The notes under the pieces: model-generated
Told to the model about the DNA's origin: nothing
What the model saw: only the letters and a program-made list of their open reading frames with translations
Databases searched by the model: none
DNA from: Tidjanibacter sp.
GTDB lineage: Bacteria > Bacteroidota > Bacteroidia > Bacteroidales > Rikenellaceae
NCBI GenBank assembly: GCA_017379955.1
Contig: JAFNVE010000052.1
Coordinates: 1-8,849, forward strand
Reading direction: 5' to 3'
Length of the DNA: 8,849 bases
Shown here: piece after piece, positions 1 to 6,894 of the stretch
Layout of the letters: every line of letters begins with the position of its first letter
Numbering within the stretch: position 1 is the first letter of the stretch
Translations under genes and position numbers: made by a program

Positions 1-84
1 ACAATCCTTAAACTCCTTAAATTCCCATAATTCCCATAACTCCCTTCAACTCCTATCCGCCCTATTAGGCCTATTAGCCCTATC
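1..84 (-). repeat. degenerate 9-base tandem repeat array, cut by window edge
   Basis: Read on the minus strand from 84 down to 4, the sequence divides exactly into nine 9-base units with no insertion or deletion: GATAGGGCT, AATAGGCCT, AATAGGGCG, GATAGGAGT, TGAAGGGAG, TTATGGGAA, TTATGGGAA, TTTAAGGAG, TTTAAGGAT. Position 6 is G in every unit, seven of nine also have G at position 5, and the first three or four positions are mostly A/T. Only the two TTATGGGAA units are identical, so the array is conserved in phase rather than in sequence. It lies just past the terminator of the sulP transcript and may continue beyond base 1. One minus-strand frame is open throughout but has no start, so I do not call it coding. 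Function unknown. Confidence 0.7.
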
Positions 85-123
85 AAAAAAAACTGAGAGT
101 GGCTCGATGCCACTCTCAGTTTT
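85..123 (-). terminator. intrinsic terminator downstream of the SulP gene
   Basis: Bases 92-103 (ACTGAGAGTGGC) and 109-120 (GCCACTCTCAGT) form a perfect 12-bp stem around the loop TCGAT. A-T pairs extend it to 89-103/109-123. On the minus strand the stem is followed by eight U residues (bases 92-85 read as complement), the classic rho-independent arrangement, so it should end transcription coming from the SulP gene about 160 bases upstream. On the plus strand the tail is only TTTT followed by AATAT, so it could also work weakly for a gene entering from the left, but no such gene is visible in the window. Confidence 0.88.
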
Positions 124-135
124 AATATAAACCCA

Positions 136-270
136 CTCACTTCAAGAAGTCACTATGGCTTAGGAAATTTTGGGCTTCGCGAAGGGAGGCAAAGCGCAGT
201 TTACTAAGCGTAAATGAGCATTTGACTCACAAGGGAAGTGCAAAATTTACAAGCCAGATGGCTTCGTGAG
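136..270. repeat. long imperfect inverted repeat in the SulP 3' region
   Basis: The 160 bases between the SulP stop codon and the terminator hold no credible ORF but have nested complementarity. Pairing segments from outside in are CTCAC 136-140 with GTGAG 266-270, GAAG 146-149 with CTTC 262-265, TGGCTT 156-161 with AAGCCA 251-256, AAATTTTG 165-172 with CAAAATTT 241-248, and CTTC 175-178 with GAAG 235-238. The two middle pairs give 14 perfect pairs broken only by a small internal loop. Competing local hairpins exist: ACTTC/GAAGT 139-150, the palindrome CTTCGCGAAG 175-184, TTTAC/GTAAA near 200-214, AAATG/CATTT 212-223 and AAGCC/GGCTT 251-264. It could be a structured 3' UTR, a small RNA, or a copy of a palindromic interspersed repeat; the sequence alone does not decide. 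Pairing was found by eye and no folding energy was computed. Confidence 0.55.
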
Positions 271-283
271 CACCCGCAACAAA

Positions 284-1966
284 TTAGATGGCTTTTAATA
301 CCTCTTCGGCGCGCGCAATCGCCTTATCAATACGATCGCACACATTTTCGTGGCCTACCATATCGCAGGTACCGGCCTTCTCGAGGGTTGCGCGTACCTC
401 CTCACCTACACCCGAGAGGATTACCACACGGCCCTCCTTTTGAGTGGAGCGAATAAAGATCTCCAAGTTGTGGATACCGGTTGAGTCGATGAACGACACC
501 TTACGCATACGCACGATACGAATCTTCGACGAGCCACCTACACGGCGCATAGCCTCATCGAACTTATTAGCAATACCGAAGAAGAAGGGGCCTTCAATCT
601 CATATACCTCAACACCCTTGGGAATCGAAATCTCCTGGTCGTGACGCTCGCCATCGTGGTGTACCTCCAACTGGTCGCGCACAACATTGATAGAGGTGCT
701 CTCCATAACTCGGCGCATAAAGAGGATGATAGCGAGTACCAAACCAACCTCAATAGCGATAGTAAGGTCGAATACGACGGTCAGAATCATAGTTACCAAC
801 AGCACCACTACATCCGACTTGGGGTTGTGCATCAGCGAGCGCACCGAACGCCACTCACTCATATTATACGACACCACAACCAACACACCTGCAAGGCAAG
901 CCATAGGGATATGCTTGGTCAGAGGCGAGAGGAAGAGGAGGATGAGGAGCAACACGATAGCGTGAATCACACCCGCAAGAGGAGTACGGCCACCATTGTT
1001 GATATTGGTCATCGTACGAGCGATAGCACCTGTAACGGGGATACCGCCAAAGAGGGGCACCACCATATTTGCTGCACCCTGAGCAATAAGCTCGGTGTTG
1101 GAGTTGTGGCGATCGCCCGTCACACCATCGGCAACGGTTGCCGAGAGCAACGACTCAATAGAGCCGAGCAGAGCAATGGTGATAGCCGAGGGAAGCAACT
1201 CGTTGATAGTCGCCATATTGAACTTGATAGGTGCGGGCTTGGGGAGCGATGCGTTAATCACAAAACGGTCGCCGATAGTCTCGATTGCATCCACATTAGC
1301 ATAGCGACGCAAAAGATAAGCAGCAACAGTCATCACCACGATAGCCACCAACGAGCCGGGGATGCGCTTCGAGATTTTGGGTGTAAAGGCGATAATCAGA
1401 ATACTAAGCACACCAACACCCAATGCCCAAAGATTGGTCTGGTCGAAGTTCTGGAAATAGACACCCCACTTCGACACAAAGTCGGCAGGAAGGTCGCTGA
1501 TACCCAGACCAAAGAGGTCGTTAATCTGAGTGGTGAAGATTGTCAGCGCAATACCGCTGGTGAAGCCCACCACAATAGGATAGGGAATAAACTTAATCAC
1601 CGTGCCGAGTTTCAGCAGACCCATAACGAGCATAATAATACCCGCCAGGAAGGTTGCAATAGCAAGTCCCTCGATGCCAAACTTGGCGATGATGCCATAG
1701 ACAATAACAATAAATGCACCCGTAGGGCCACCAATCTGCACACTCGAACCACCAAAGAGCGATACAATCAGACCACCGACAATAGCGGTAATCAGACCCT
1801 TTTCAGGACTTACGCCCGAGGCAATACCAAATGCAATAGCCAACGGAAGTGCAACAATACCCACAATCAGACCTGCCATCAGATCGGAAGTGAGTGTCGC
1901 GCGCGAATAGTTGCGCAGAGCCGAAAACAACTTCGGCTGGAAATCGATACTCTTACTCAATTTCAT
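284..1966 (-). CDS. SulP-family inorganic anion transporter with C-terminal STAS domain
   Basis: Full-length 560-residue inner-membrane SulP (SLC26-type) permease. The membrane domain spans roughly residues 25-430 with many hydrophobic segments. It carries typical SulP signatures: ALPLAIAFGIASG at 39-51, the GGSSVQIGGPTGAF region at 72-85, KFIPYPIVVGFTSGIAL at 125-141, ESLLSA at 271-276 and HNSNTELIAQGAAN at 287-300. A STAS domain covers about 445-555, with YEIEGPFFFG at 455-464 and the FIDSTGI loop at 492-498. Family members move sulfate, bicarbonate, C4-dicarboxylates or other anions, usually as symporters or exchangers. The substrate cannot be read from this sequence or its neighbours. The ATG at 1966 is preceded by an AT-rich leader and a matching promoter 33-40 bases upstream. 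It is last in the gene row, separated by 95 bases from the lipoprotein gene before it, and is probably transcribed on its own, with possible read-through from upstream since no terminator is seen in that gap. Confidence 0.95.
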   Translation of the reverse strand: MKLSKSIDFQPKLFSALRNYSRATLTSDLMAGLIVGIVALPLAIAFGIASGVSPEKGLITAIVGGLIVSLFGGSSVQIGGPTGAFIVIVYGIIAKFGIEGLAIATFLAGIIMLVMGLLKLGTVIKFIPYPIVVGFTSGIALTIFTTQINDLFGLGISDLPADFVSKWGVYFQNFDQTNLWALGVGVLSILIIAFTPKISKRIPGSLVAIVVMTVAAYLLRRYANVDAIETIGDRFVINASLPKPAPIKFNMATINELLPSAITIALLGSIESLLSATVADGVTGDRHNSNTELIAQGAANMVVPLFGGIPVTGAIARTMTNINNGGRTPLAGVIHAIVLLLILLFLSPLTKHIPMACLAGVLVVVSYNMSEWRSVRSLMHNPKSDVVVLLVTMILTVVFDLTIAIEVGLVLAIILFMRRVMESTSINVVRDQLEVHHDGERHDQEISIPKGVEVYEIEGPFFFGIANKFDEAMRRVGGSSKIRIVRMRKVSFIDSTGIHNLEIFIRSTQKEGRVVILSGVGEEVRATLEKAGTCDMVGHENVCDRIDKAIARAEEVLKAI

Positions 1967-1988
1967 ACTTCAAAACCTAATAACCTAA

Positions 1989-2018
1989 TTTTCGGGCGCA
2001 AAGATACACCTTTTCGGG
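1989..2018 (-). promoter_or_regulatory. Bacteroidota-type promoter of the SulP gene with flanking direct repeats
   Basis: On the minus strand bases 2006-1999 read TATCTTTG, a perfect match to the TAnnTTTG -7 element known from the primary sigma factor of Bacteroidota. It ends 32 bases before the SulP ATG, so transcription should begin near 1990-1996 and give a leader of about 25-30 bases. I find no convincing TTTG -33 element at the usual spacing. The octamer CCCGAAAA occurs on each side of the -7 element (2018-2011 and 1996-1989) with starts 22 bases apart, about two helical turns, so it could be an operator. The operator reading is inference. Confidence 0.6.
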
Positions 2019-2061
2019 TAGTTTGGTTCACTTTTAGGATATTATTTTCACCGAAGCTGAG

Positions 2062-2838
2062 TTAAAAACGCTCATTGTCAAGGTTTGTGCCCATTAAATC
2101 CATCGGAACAAGTTGGTATTCTGAGCCAAAGTAGTCGAGCAAAGCGGTTATCGAGCCACTACCCATAGGGAGCAGGTGGTCTGCAAATGAGGCTCTTGGC
2201 TGTGTGCGCACCCCGATAGTACGACCCTCGTTGTCGGTCAGATAGCGAGTTGTAGGCTCCTCCGTCTCACACCACCTCTTGCCAAGTTCATCCTCCACGA
2301 ACTGCACACCAACGATACGGACAAGACACCCAATATATCGCGGGGATATCTCTTTGAGCGACAAACTATGCACCTCAGGCAGAACTCCAGAATGCTGCTC
2401 AAATATCAAGCGCGAGTAGAAATCTTCTTCGGAAAGATAACTCAACTCATCATCACCCGCAGGCTGACCGCCAATCCGCACAGCACCACCCACACCACCA
2501 AGCGTGAGGCCTCCACAACGAAGTGTAACAGAGTCGCCTGGAAATAGTTGCGTAAAGATATCTTCGCTATCGACCAATACTCCGATACCACCCGTAGCAT
2601 CTTCAACGACCACCATACGCACCACATTGCCACCTCGGTCGCTACTCACCACCGCACCTCTTATCCACAACTCCTCTTCAAGAGTGCGCGGAGCATATTG
2701 ATACATTGTGCGCAGATGAGCAATCGAGATATAGCCATCATCCACATCGAGCGAGTCGGCAAACTCCTCTGCCGATTTATCGACCGAGCAGCCAGCCACA
2801 AGCAGGCAGAGAAACAGATATATGCTAATATGGCGCAT
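2062..2838 (-). CDS. DUF5689-like lipoprotein, second of a tandem pair
   Basis: 258-residue predicted lipoprotein. The N-terminus MRHISIYLFLCLLVAGC is a lipoprotein signal with lipobox VAGC and modified cysteine C17; S18 follows. After a linker, residues about 54-130 look like an OB-fold-type beta-barrel: WIRGAVVSSDRGGN at 58-71, then VVVEDATGGIGVLV at 76-89, the pattern typical of DUF5689 proteins of Bacteroidota. The C-terminal half (about 155-258) also looks beta-rich and may be a second such fold. I chose the ATG at 2838 because the longer reading begins at a GTG at 2853 and puts extra residues before the lipoprotein signal. This ATG lies inside the last codons of the preceding lipoprotein gene (14-base overlap), suggesting translational coupling. 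DUF5689 has no firmly known function. A role as surface or periplasmic partner of the receptor-like barrel encoded upstream is inferred from position only. Confidence 0.8.
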   Translation of the reverse strand: MRHISIYLFLCLLVAGCSVDKSAEEFADSLDVDDGYISIAHLRTMYQYAPRTLEEELWIRGAVVSSDRGGNVVRMVVVEDATGGIGVLVDSEDIFTQLFPGDSVTLRCGGLTLGGVGGAVRIGGQPAGDDELSYLSEEDFYSRLIFEQHSGVLPEVHSLSLKEISPRYIGCLVRIVGVQFVEDELGKRWCETEEPTTRYLTDNEGRTIGVRTQPRASFADHLLPMGSGSITALLDYFGSEYQLVPMDLMGTNLDNERF

Positions 2839-3634
2839 AGTCCAGACTATCACGGAGTTTCAACGAATAATCGCTCTTGGGCGTACCGCTTGCTCCACGC
2901 ATCAGTACACCTGTCAGGGAGAGTGGCTCGGTGGGGATAGGATTGGGGGCAAAGTCGGCATAGACACTCGTAACCACAGCCAAAGAGTCACCCAGTGGCG
3001 TATGGAAGTAGCGCACACTTTGTGAGGAGTAGGGATTCTCCTCGGGGCTATCTGCCCAAGTAATTCCCGCAAGAGTATCGGGCAAGAGGGTGAGATTATC
3101 AAATCGCACAAGCCTGCCACACAGTTTATCATCAAGGTCACCATTGCTCACCACACTCGGCTCAACAGACTCAACATCGGCCAAACGGAAGATATGTTTA
3201 TCCGCCTCGCTTCGTAGTGCAAACCCTTCAACACGGGTGGCATTCCACGCCTCTACCCTACTGCCAAGCGTAGCCACTCCCTGCTCACGCATCACAACCA
3301 ACCCCTCGCAATCGACAACCACACGCTGACCTATGCGGAAAAGGTTGTGGAGGTCATAGAGGTTGAGTTTTATAGCGAGGGCAGCTGTTCCGTCATCAAT
3401 AATAATTGTACGATAGAAGTTGCCCGAGCGGTCGTTCGCAATCACCCTACCCTCAACAACTATCGGGTCGGTGATAAAATATGGAGTATAACCACACACC
3501 TCTGCCACCGCACGCAACTCCTCATTGACGGCCGGTGGCACTACATTGGGCTGATAGCGCACATCGGAGAAGTCATTATAACCACACCCCACCGCAAAGA
3601 GCAAAACCAGAATATAGAGTAGTCGTTTGGCCAT
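2825..3634 (-). CDS. DUF5689-like lipoprotein, first of a tandem pair
   Basis: 269-residue predicted lipoprotein with signal MAKRLLYILVLLFAVGC; C17 is the likely lipid-modified residue, although alanine at -3 of the lipobox is less usual. Residues about 56-125 fit the DUF5689 OB-fold-like pattern: VVEGRVIANDRSGNFYR at 59-75, TIIIDDGTAALAIKL at 76-90, then an FRIGQRVVVDCEGL turn. A second half beginning near the LCGRLVRFDNLTLL stretch has similar beta-strand character. The overall order of motifs matches the following gene product (GRVIANDRSGN against GAVVSSDRGGN; CGRLVRF against IGCLVRI), so the two are diverged paralogues from an old tandem duplication. It starts 5 bases after the stop of the receptor-like gene and overlaps the next gene by 14 bases, so the three are very likely co-translated. 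Biochemical function is unknown; cell-envelope location is well supported by the signal. Confidence 0.82.
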   Translation of the reverse strand: MAKRLLYILVLLFAVGCGYNDFSDVRYQPNVVPPAVNEELRAVAEVCGYTPYFITDPIVVEGRVIANDRSGNFYRTIIIDDGTAALAIKLNLYDLHNLFRIGQRVVVDCEGLVVMREQGVATLGSRVEAWNATRVEGFALRSEADKHIFRLADVESVEPSVVSNGDLDDKLCGRLVRFDNLTLLPDTLAGITWADSPEENPYSSQSVRYFHTPLGDSLAVVTSVYADFAPNPIPTEPLSLTGVLMRGASGTPKSDYSLKLRDSLDYAPY

Positions 3635-3639
3635 AGCAA

Positions 3640-6072
3640 TCAGAATTTATAGGTTAGGGTTGCCGACAGGGTGCGAGGTGAAACATACAACACCTTCTCG
3701 GCATGTGGGGTTACGGTGGTGGCGAGTGCCGTTCCCTGTTTATGCAGTCGCGATGGCTCATAACCACCATAAAGAGTATTGGTGTTATTCAACAAGTTAT
3801 TGATACTCAGAGTAGCAGACAATGGTACATCGCCAATCTCGAAAGGCATATAGAGGAAGAGATTTAGTTGTGAGCCTGCACCGAGTGAGCGTTGCTCAAT
3901 CATCGCTCGGCGAGCCTCGGGAGTAGCGGCAGCAGCAATGGCACGCTCACTACGGCGAAGCGGCGAAAGCTCCATATATCGGCCACCCGCCCAATACCAC
4001 TCCAAGTTTGCACGCAGACTCCACGGCAGAGAGTACGATAGCGAAGTGGCAATACTATATTGGGGCGAAGAGGTTGGTTTATAACCTTTTAGGAGTATGC
4101 GTTCTTCTGTCAGCAGCGGCTCTCCATCAACATTTCTGCGCAACTCGGCAAGCGGGTTATTCATATAGGAGTAGTTGCCAACAGCACCCGCAACGGTAAA
4201 GTCCAGGCGCGATGAGATAGTCAGCGAGAGTGCTGCCTCAATACCCATACGACGACTACGAATATCGCGCATCACCATATCGAGATAGAGCGAGGAGAGG
4301 TCGTCGTAATAGTGCGTAACACTCTGTGATTCAGTAAGTGTATTGTAGTATGCAGCCAAATCAAAGCGCACCACACTGCTACGCCAAGAGTAGTCTGCCG
4401 ACAGACCAAAGCGACGCCCAAGAGCAGCATCCGAAATCAAATCGTTGGAGTAGCGGGCATCGTAAAACAGCCCCTCTGCACCAATCGGCTCACCCGCATA
4501 GTTGAGCGATAGTCGGAGTGTAGATTGTGGCGAGAGGGAGTAATCGGCCTCACCCGTAAAACTCCAAGCAGTGTATCCCGTACGAGCCGACTCACCAAAC
4601 GAACGCCCCACAAAGGTAGCCTTCTCATAGTGGCCATCACGCCACATAGACCCAAAAAATAGTTCGCCACTCACCGAGGCCGACAAACGGAGATAGGAGT
4701 AGAAGAGTCCACCGCGCACCATAGCCGAGCGAGAGTGGAGAGAGTAGTTATAGCCGTAGGTATCGCCCTCGCGCACCTTGCGGTTAGGGTTGCGCAGGTC
4801 GTTTTCTGTGCGGTTGCCGTATGCGGTATCGTCAATAAGGAAACCATCGCGGTTATCAGTCCACGAAGCACCGAGCAAATCCTCCACTTGTTTAAAGTAG
4901 CGGCTGCTCTCACTTCGCAACTCACCACGCACATTAAAACTAACACGAGAGTTAACAACCTTCTCGCCATCCACACCGACAACAAAGGCCCTTGGTCGCT
5001 CCACTGCCCGCTCAACCAAATAGACCGCACTGCCATCCGGCGAGAGCATATTCTGAAACCAAAACTCATCCCAGCCAATCTGGGTATAGCGTGGATTGGC
5101 ACTGCGCCACAACTCCTCGGCAGCGGCAATATCGGTTGGATTATGCTGATAACTTGGAAGATAGGTATAGTAATCGGGTGTGGGATTCATCGCATTAATC
5201 CACTGCAATCCGCTCCTGCTTCGCTCACCACCCATAGCAAGTGCCGACAAACGCCAATTGACATCCCACCCACTCCAACGATAGGTGGCAAAGAGAGTGG
5301 GAGTAGCACTTCGTTGCATACGAGAAGAGCGTTGACGGCCATCAAACACACCCCAATATGGGTTATACAGTTTATTGCCTGTGAGCGAAAAGACCTCCTC
5401 GGTACTCCAACCGCGACTACTCTGCTCGCCCGTAGAGCCAAGCAGAGAGATTGTAAGTTCGCCACCACCCACAGCACTGAAACTACGGCCAAAAGAGAGC
5501 AATCCGCCAAGGCTGTTGCCGAAATATCCATCAACATTTCCATCCCTACCCGTTCGACCATCCAACGTGAGCGAGTAACGCCACTCGCCCACTCCACCGG
5601 CTGAGATAAGGCGCAGAGTTGTGCGATAGCGTCTTTCGCCATAGCCAACCCTCACCGAAGTCTCTTGCGAACGAGCCAAAGGGGAGAGTGTGTATCTCTG
5701 TTTTTGTAATACGCGGCCGAAATAGTCACGACTTACCGCCACGCGCGAAAGGTTAGAGAGAAATATATAATCCCTGCGTCCGCCAAGCAGACGAGGGAGT
5801 TCGACATCGTCAATATACCATCGCTCCTCTCCATCATCCGCACCGCGCTGCGAGTAACTGACAAATCCAAAACCGAACTTTGCCAAGTCATCATACAACG
5901 ACAGTCCACCAGCCAACGGGCGGTAGAAGAGGATAGTATCCGACTCTATTTCGCGATAGAACTCTTCACGCGGATTTTCGCGAAGAAATAGTGTACTCAT
6001 CTCCTGCCCGCGAAGTAGGGGCATCGAAACGAGCAATAGTAAAAGTGTAATATATAGGCTCTTACACCTCAT
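3640..6072 (-). CDS. TonB-dependent-receptor-like outer-membrane beta-barrel protein
   Basis: 810 residues from the ATG at 6072. The signal peptide MRCKSLYITLLLLLVSMPLLRG probably ends at G22/Q23. Residues about 45-135 look like a divergent plug domain (LYDDLAKFGFGFVSYSQRG at 59-77, then RWYIDDVELP at 84-93, recalling the YIDGV motif of plugs). The rest is a long run of amphipathic beta-strands rich in Tyr, Arg and Ser with acidic loops. The C-terminus has receptor hallmarks: INNLLNN at 757-763, YGGYEPSR shortly after, and SPRTLSATLTYKF at 798-810 with terminal Phe. The N-terminal carboxypeptidase-regulatory-like domain common in Bacteroidota receptors is missing, and I see no clear TonB box. 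An in-frame GTG at 6096 would overlap nadE and add residues before the signal peptide, so I reject it. The gene lies 14 bases after nadE and 5 bases before two DUF5689-like lipoprotein genes; no SusD gene is present. Substrate unknown. It could be a transporter or a structural or secretion barrel. Confidence 0.85.
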   Translation of the reverse strand: MRCKSLYITLLLLLVSMPLLRGQEMSTLFLRENPREEFYREIESDTILFYRPLAGGLSLYDDLAKFGFGFVSYSQRGADDGEERWYIDDVELPRLLGGRRDYIFLSNLSRVAVSRDYFGRVLQKQRYTLSPLARSQETSVRVGYGERRYRTTLRLISAGGVGEWRYSLTLDGRTGRDGNVDGYFGNSLGGLLSFGRSFSAVGGGELTISLLGSTGEQSSRGWSTEEVFSLTGNKLYNPYWGVFDGRQRSSRMQRSATPTLFATYRWSGWDVNWRLSALAMGGERSRSGLQWINAMNPTPDYYTYLPSYQHNPTDIAAAEELWRSANPRYTQIGWDEFWFQNMLSPDGSAVYLVERAVERPRAFVVGVDGEKVVNSRVSFNVRGELRSESSRYFKQVEDLLGASWTDNRDGFLIDDTAYGNRTENDLRNPNRKVREGDTYGYNYSLHSRSAMVRGGLFYSYLRLSASVSGELFFGSMWRDGHYEKATFVGRSFGESARTGYTAWSFTGEADYSLSPQSTLRLSLNYAGEPIGAEGLFYDARYSNDLISDAALGRRFGLSADYSWRSSVVRFDLAAYYNTLTESQSVTHYYDDLSSLYLDMVMRDIRSRRMGIEAALSLTISSRLDFTVAGAVGNYSYMNNPLAELRRNVDGEPLLTEERILLKGYKPTSSPQYSIATSLSYSLPWSLRANLEWYWAGGRYMELSPLRRSERAIAAAATPEARRAMIEQRSLGAGSQLNLFLYMPFEIGDVPLSATLSINNLLNNTNTLYGGYEPSRLHKQGTALATTVTPHAEKVLYVSPRTLSATLTYKF

Positions 6073-6086
6073 AAAGCCCACACTTT

Positions 6087-6875
6087 CTATTTCCACTCAG
6101 CGGGAATAGGGCAGATAGGAATAGGCTCCATTTTATGGCGATTAGCGCGATTGCGACGAAGGAAAATATCAAATACCTCGCGCTCTCGACCCTCAAATTG
6201 CTCGGCAGTCGCACCCCTCTCCCACGCTGCCATAGCACGCTCCAACTCGGGGTATGATGCACCAATCTGGTCTTCATCCGAGCGGTCGTCACCAAAGAGT
6301 CCATCGGTAGGCTTAGCCGAGAGTATCGACTCACACACACCAAGGTGTGCCGAGAGGGCGAAAACTTCGCTCTTGGTCAGGTCGGCAATCGGGCTGATAT
6401 CTACACCGCCATCGCCATATTTGGTATAAAAACCAACTCCGAAATCCTCAATCTTATTACCCGTACCGACTACCAGCAGTCCCGAAAGGCCGGCATAGTA
6501 GTAGAGTGCCGTCATACGCAAACGCGAGCGGGTATTTGCCTCTGTAAGTTGTTGTTTAGCAATATCTTCTGTCTTTGGCAGTGCCGAAAGAAAAGCCTCG
6601 TATGGCTCTGTAAGGTCAGCCACTGCACTCTCCACATTGGCAAACTTACCCTTCAACCAAGCGATATGCTCATCGCCACGCGACACCTGAGCTGCTGCCT
6701 GATGTATCGGAAGCGATACACATACCACCTTTCGACCCGTCATAGCGGCAAGAGTCGAGCATAAAGCAGAGTCTACTCCTCCCGATATGCCAACTACAAA
6801 ACCCTGCACGCCACAACTCTGGGCATAGTCATCAAGCCAACCAACAATTCTCTCTACAATCTTCTGGCACTCCAT
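6087..6875 (-). CDS. nadE: NH3-dependent NAD(+) synthetase
   Basis: 262-residue cytoplasmic enzyme for the last step of NAD synthesis: deamido-NAD plus ATP and ammonia give NAD, AMP and pyrophosphate. The PP-loop ATP-binding motif ISGGVDSAL lies at 30-38. NTRSRLRM at 114-121, GTGNKIEDFGVGFYTKYGDGG at 137-157, the following DISPIADLTKSEV (K168) and the late KPTDGL/DDRSDEDQIGASY stretch all match the family. Length is close to that of other single-domain NadE proteins (about 250-280), and there is no N-terminal nitrilase (glutaminase) domain, so free ammonia is the expected nitrogen donor. The ATG at 6875 lies 19 bases after the stop of the barrel-protein gene, with an AT-rich spacer and no Shine-Dalgarno site, as is common in Bacteroidota. 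It sits between two outer-membrane protein genes and is probably transcribed with them. All key residues appear intact. Confidence 0.96.
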   Translation of the reverse strand: MECQKIVERIVGWLDDYAQSCGVQGFVVGISGGVDSALCSTLAAMTGRKVVCVSLPIHQAAAQVSRGDEHIAWLKGKFANVESAVADLTEPYEAFLSALPKTEDIAKQQLTEANTRSRLRMTALYYYAGLSGLLVVGTGNKIEDFGVGFYTKYGDGGVDISPIADLTKSEVFALSAHLGVCESILSAKPTDGLFGDDRSDEDQIGASYPELERAMAAWERGATAEQFEGREREVFDIFLRRNRANRHKMEPIPICPIPAEWK

Positions 6876-6894
6876 ATTTAAGTTATTTGGTTTG

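Noticed and set aside
1..84. CRISPR array
   Set aside because: Units are 9 bases, contiguous and degenerate with no spacers, and no cas gene is nearby.
1967..2061. Terminator after the lipoprotein genes
   Set aside because: No stem longer than three or four pairs followed by a T run is visible, so read-through into the SulP gene remains possible.
641..2065. 474-codon plus-strand open frame antisense to the SulP gene, plus shorter ones in the same region
   Set aside because: Translation is rich in His, Asn, Thr and Arg with no domain, signal or membrane pattern. It is the shadow of a GC-biased real gene on the minus strand, which is a clear SulP protein.
2839..2853. Upstream GTG start for the second lipoprotein
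   Set aside because: The ATG at 2838 begins a standard lipoprotein signal directly; the extension adds nothing typical.
4735..5604. 289-codon plus-strand open frame, and minus-strand frames of about 150 codons at 4671-5129 and 5187-5648
   Set aside because: All overlap the receptor-like barrel gene, show no family features and have shadow-like composition.
6073..6096. Upstream GTG start for the receptor-like gene, overlapping nadE
   Set aside because: It would place eight residues, including acidic ones, before a good signal peptide that begins at the ATG at 6072.
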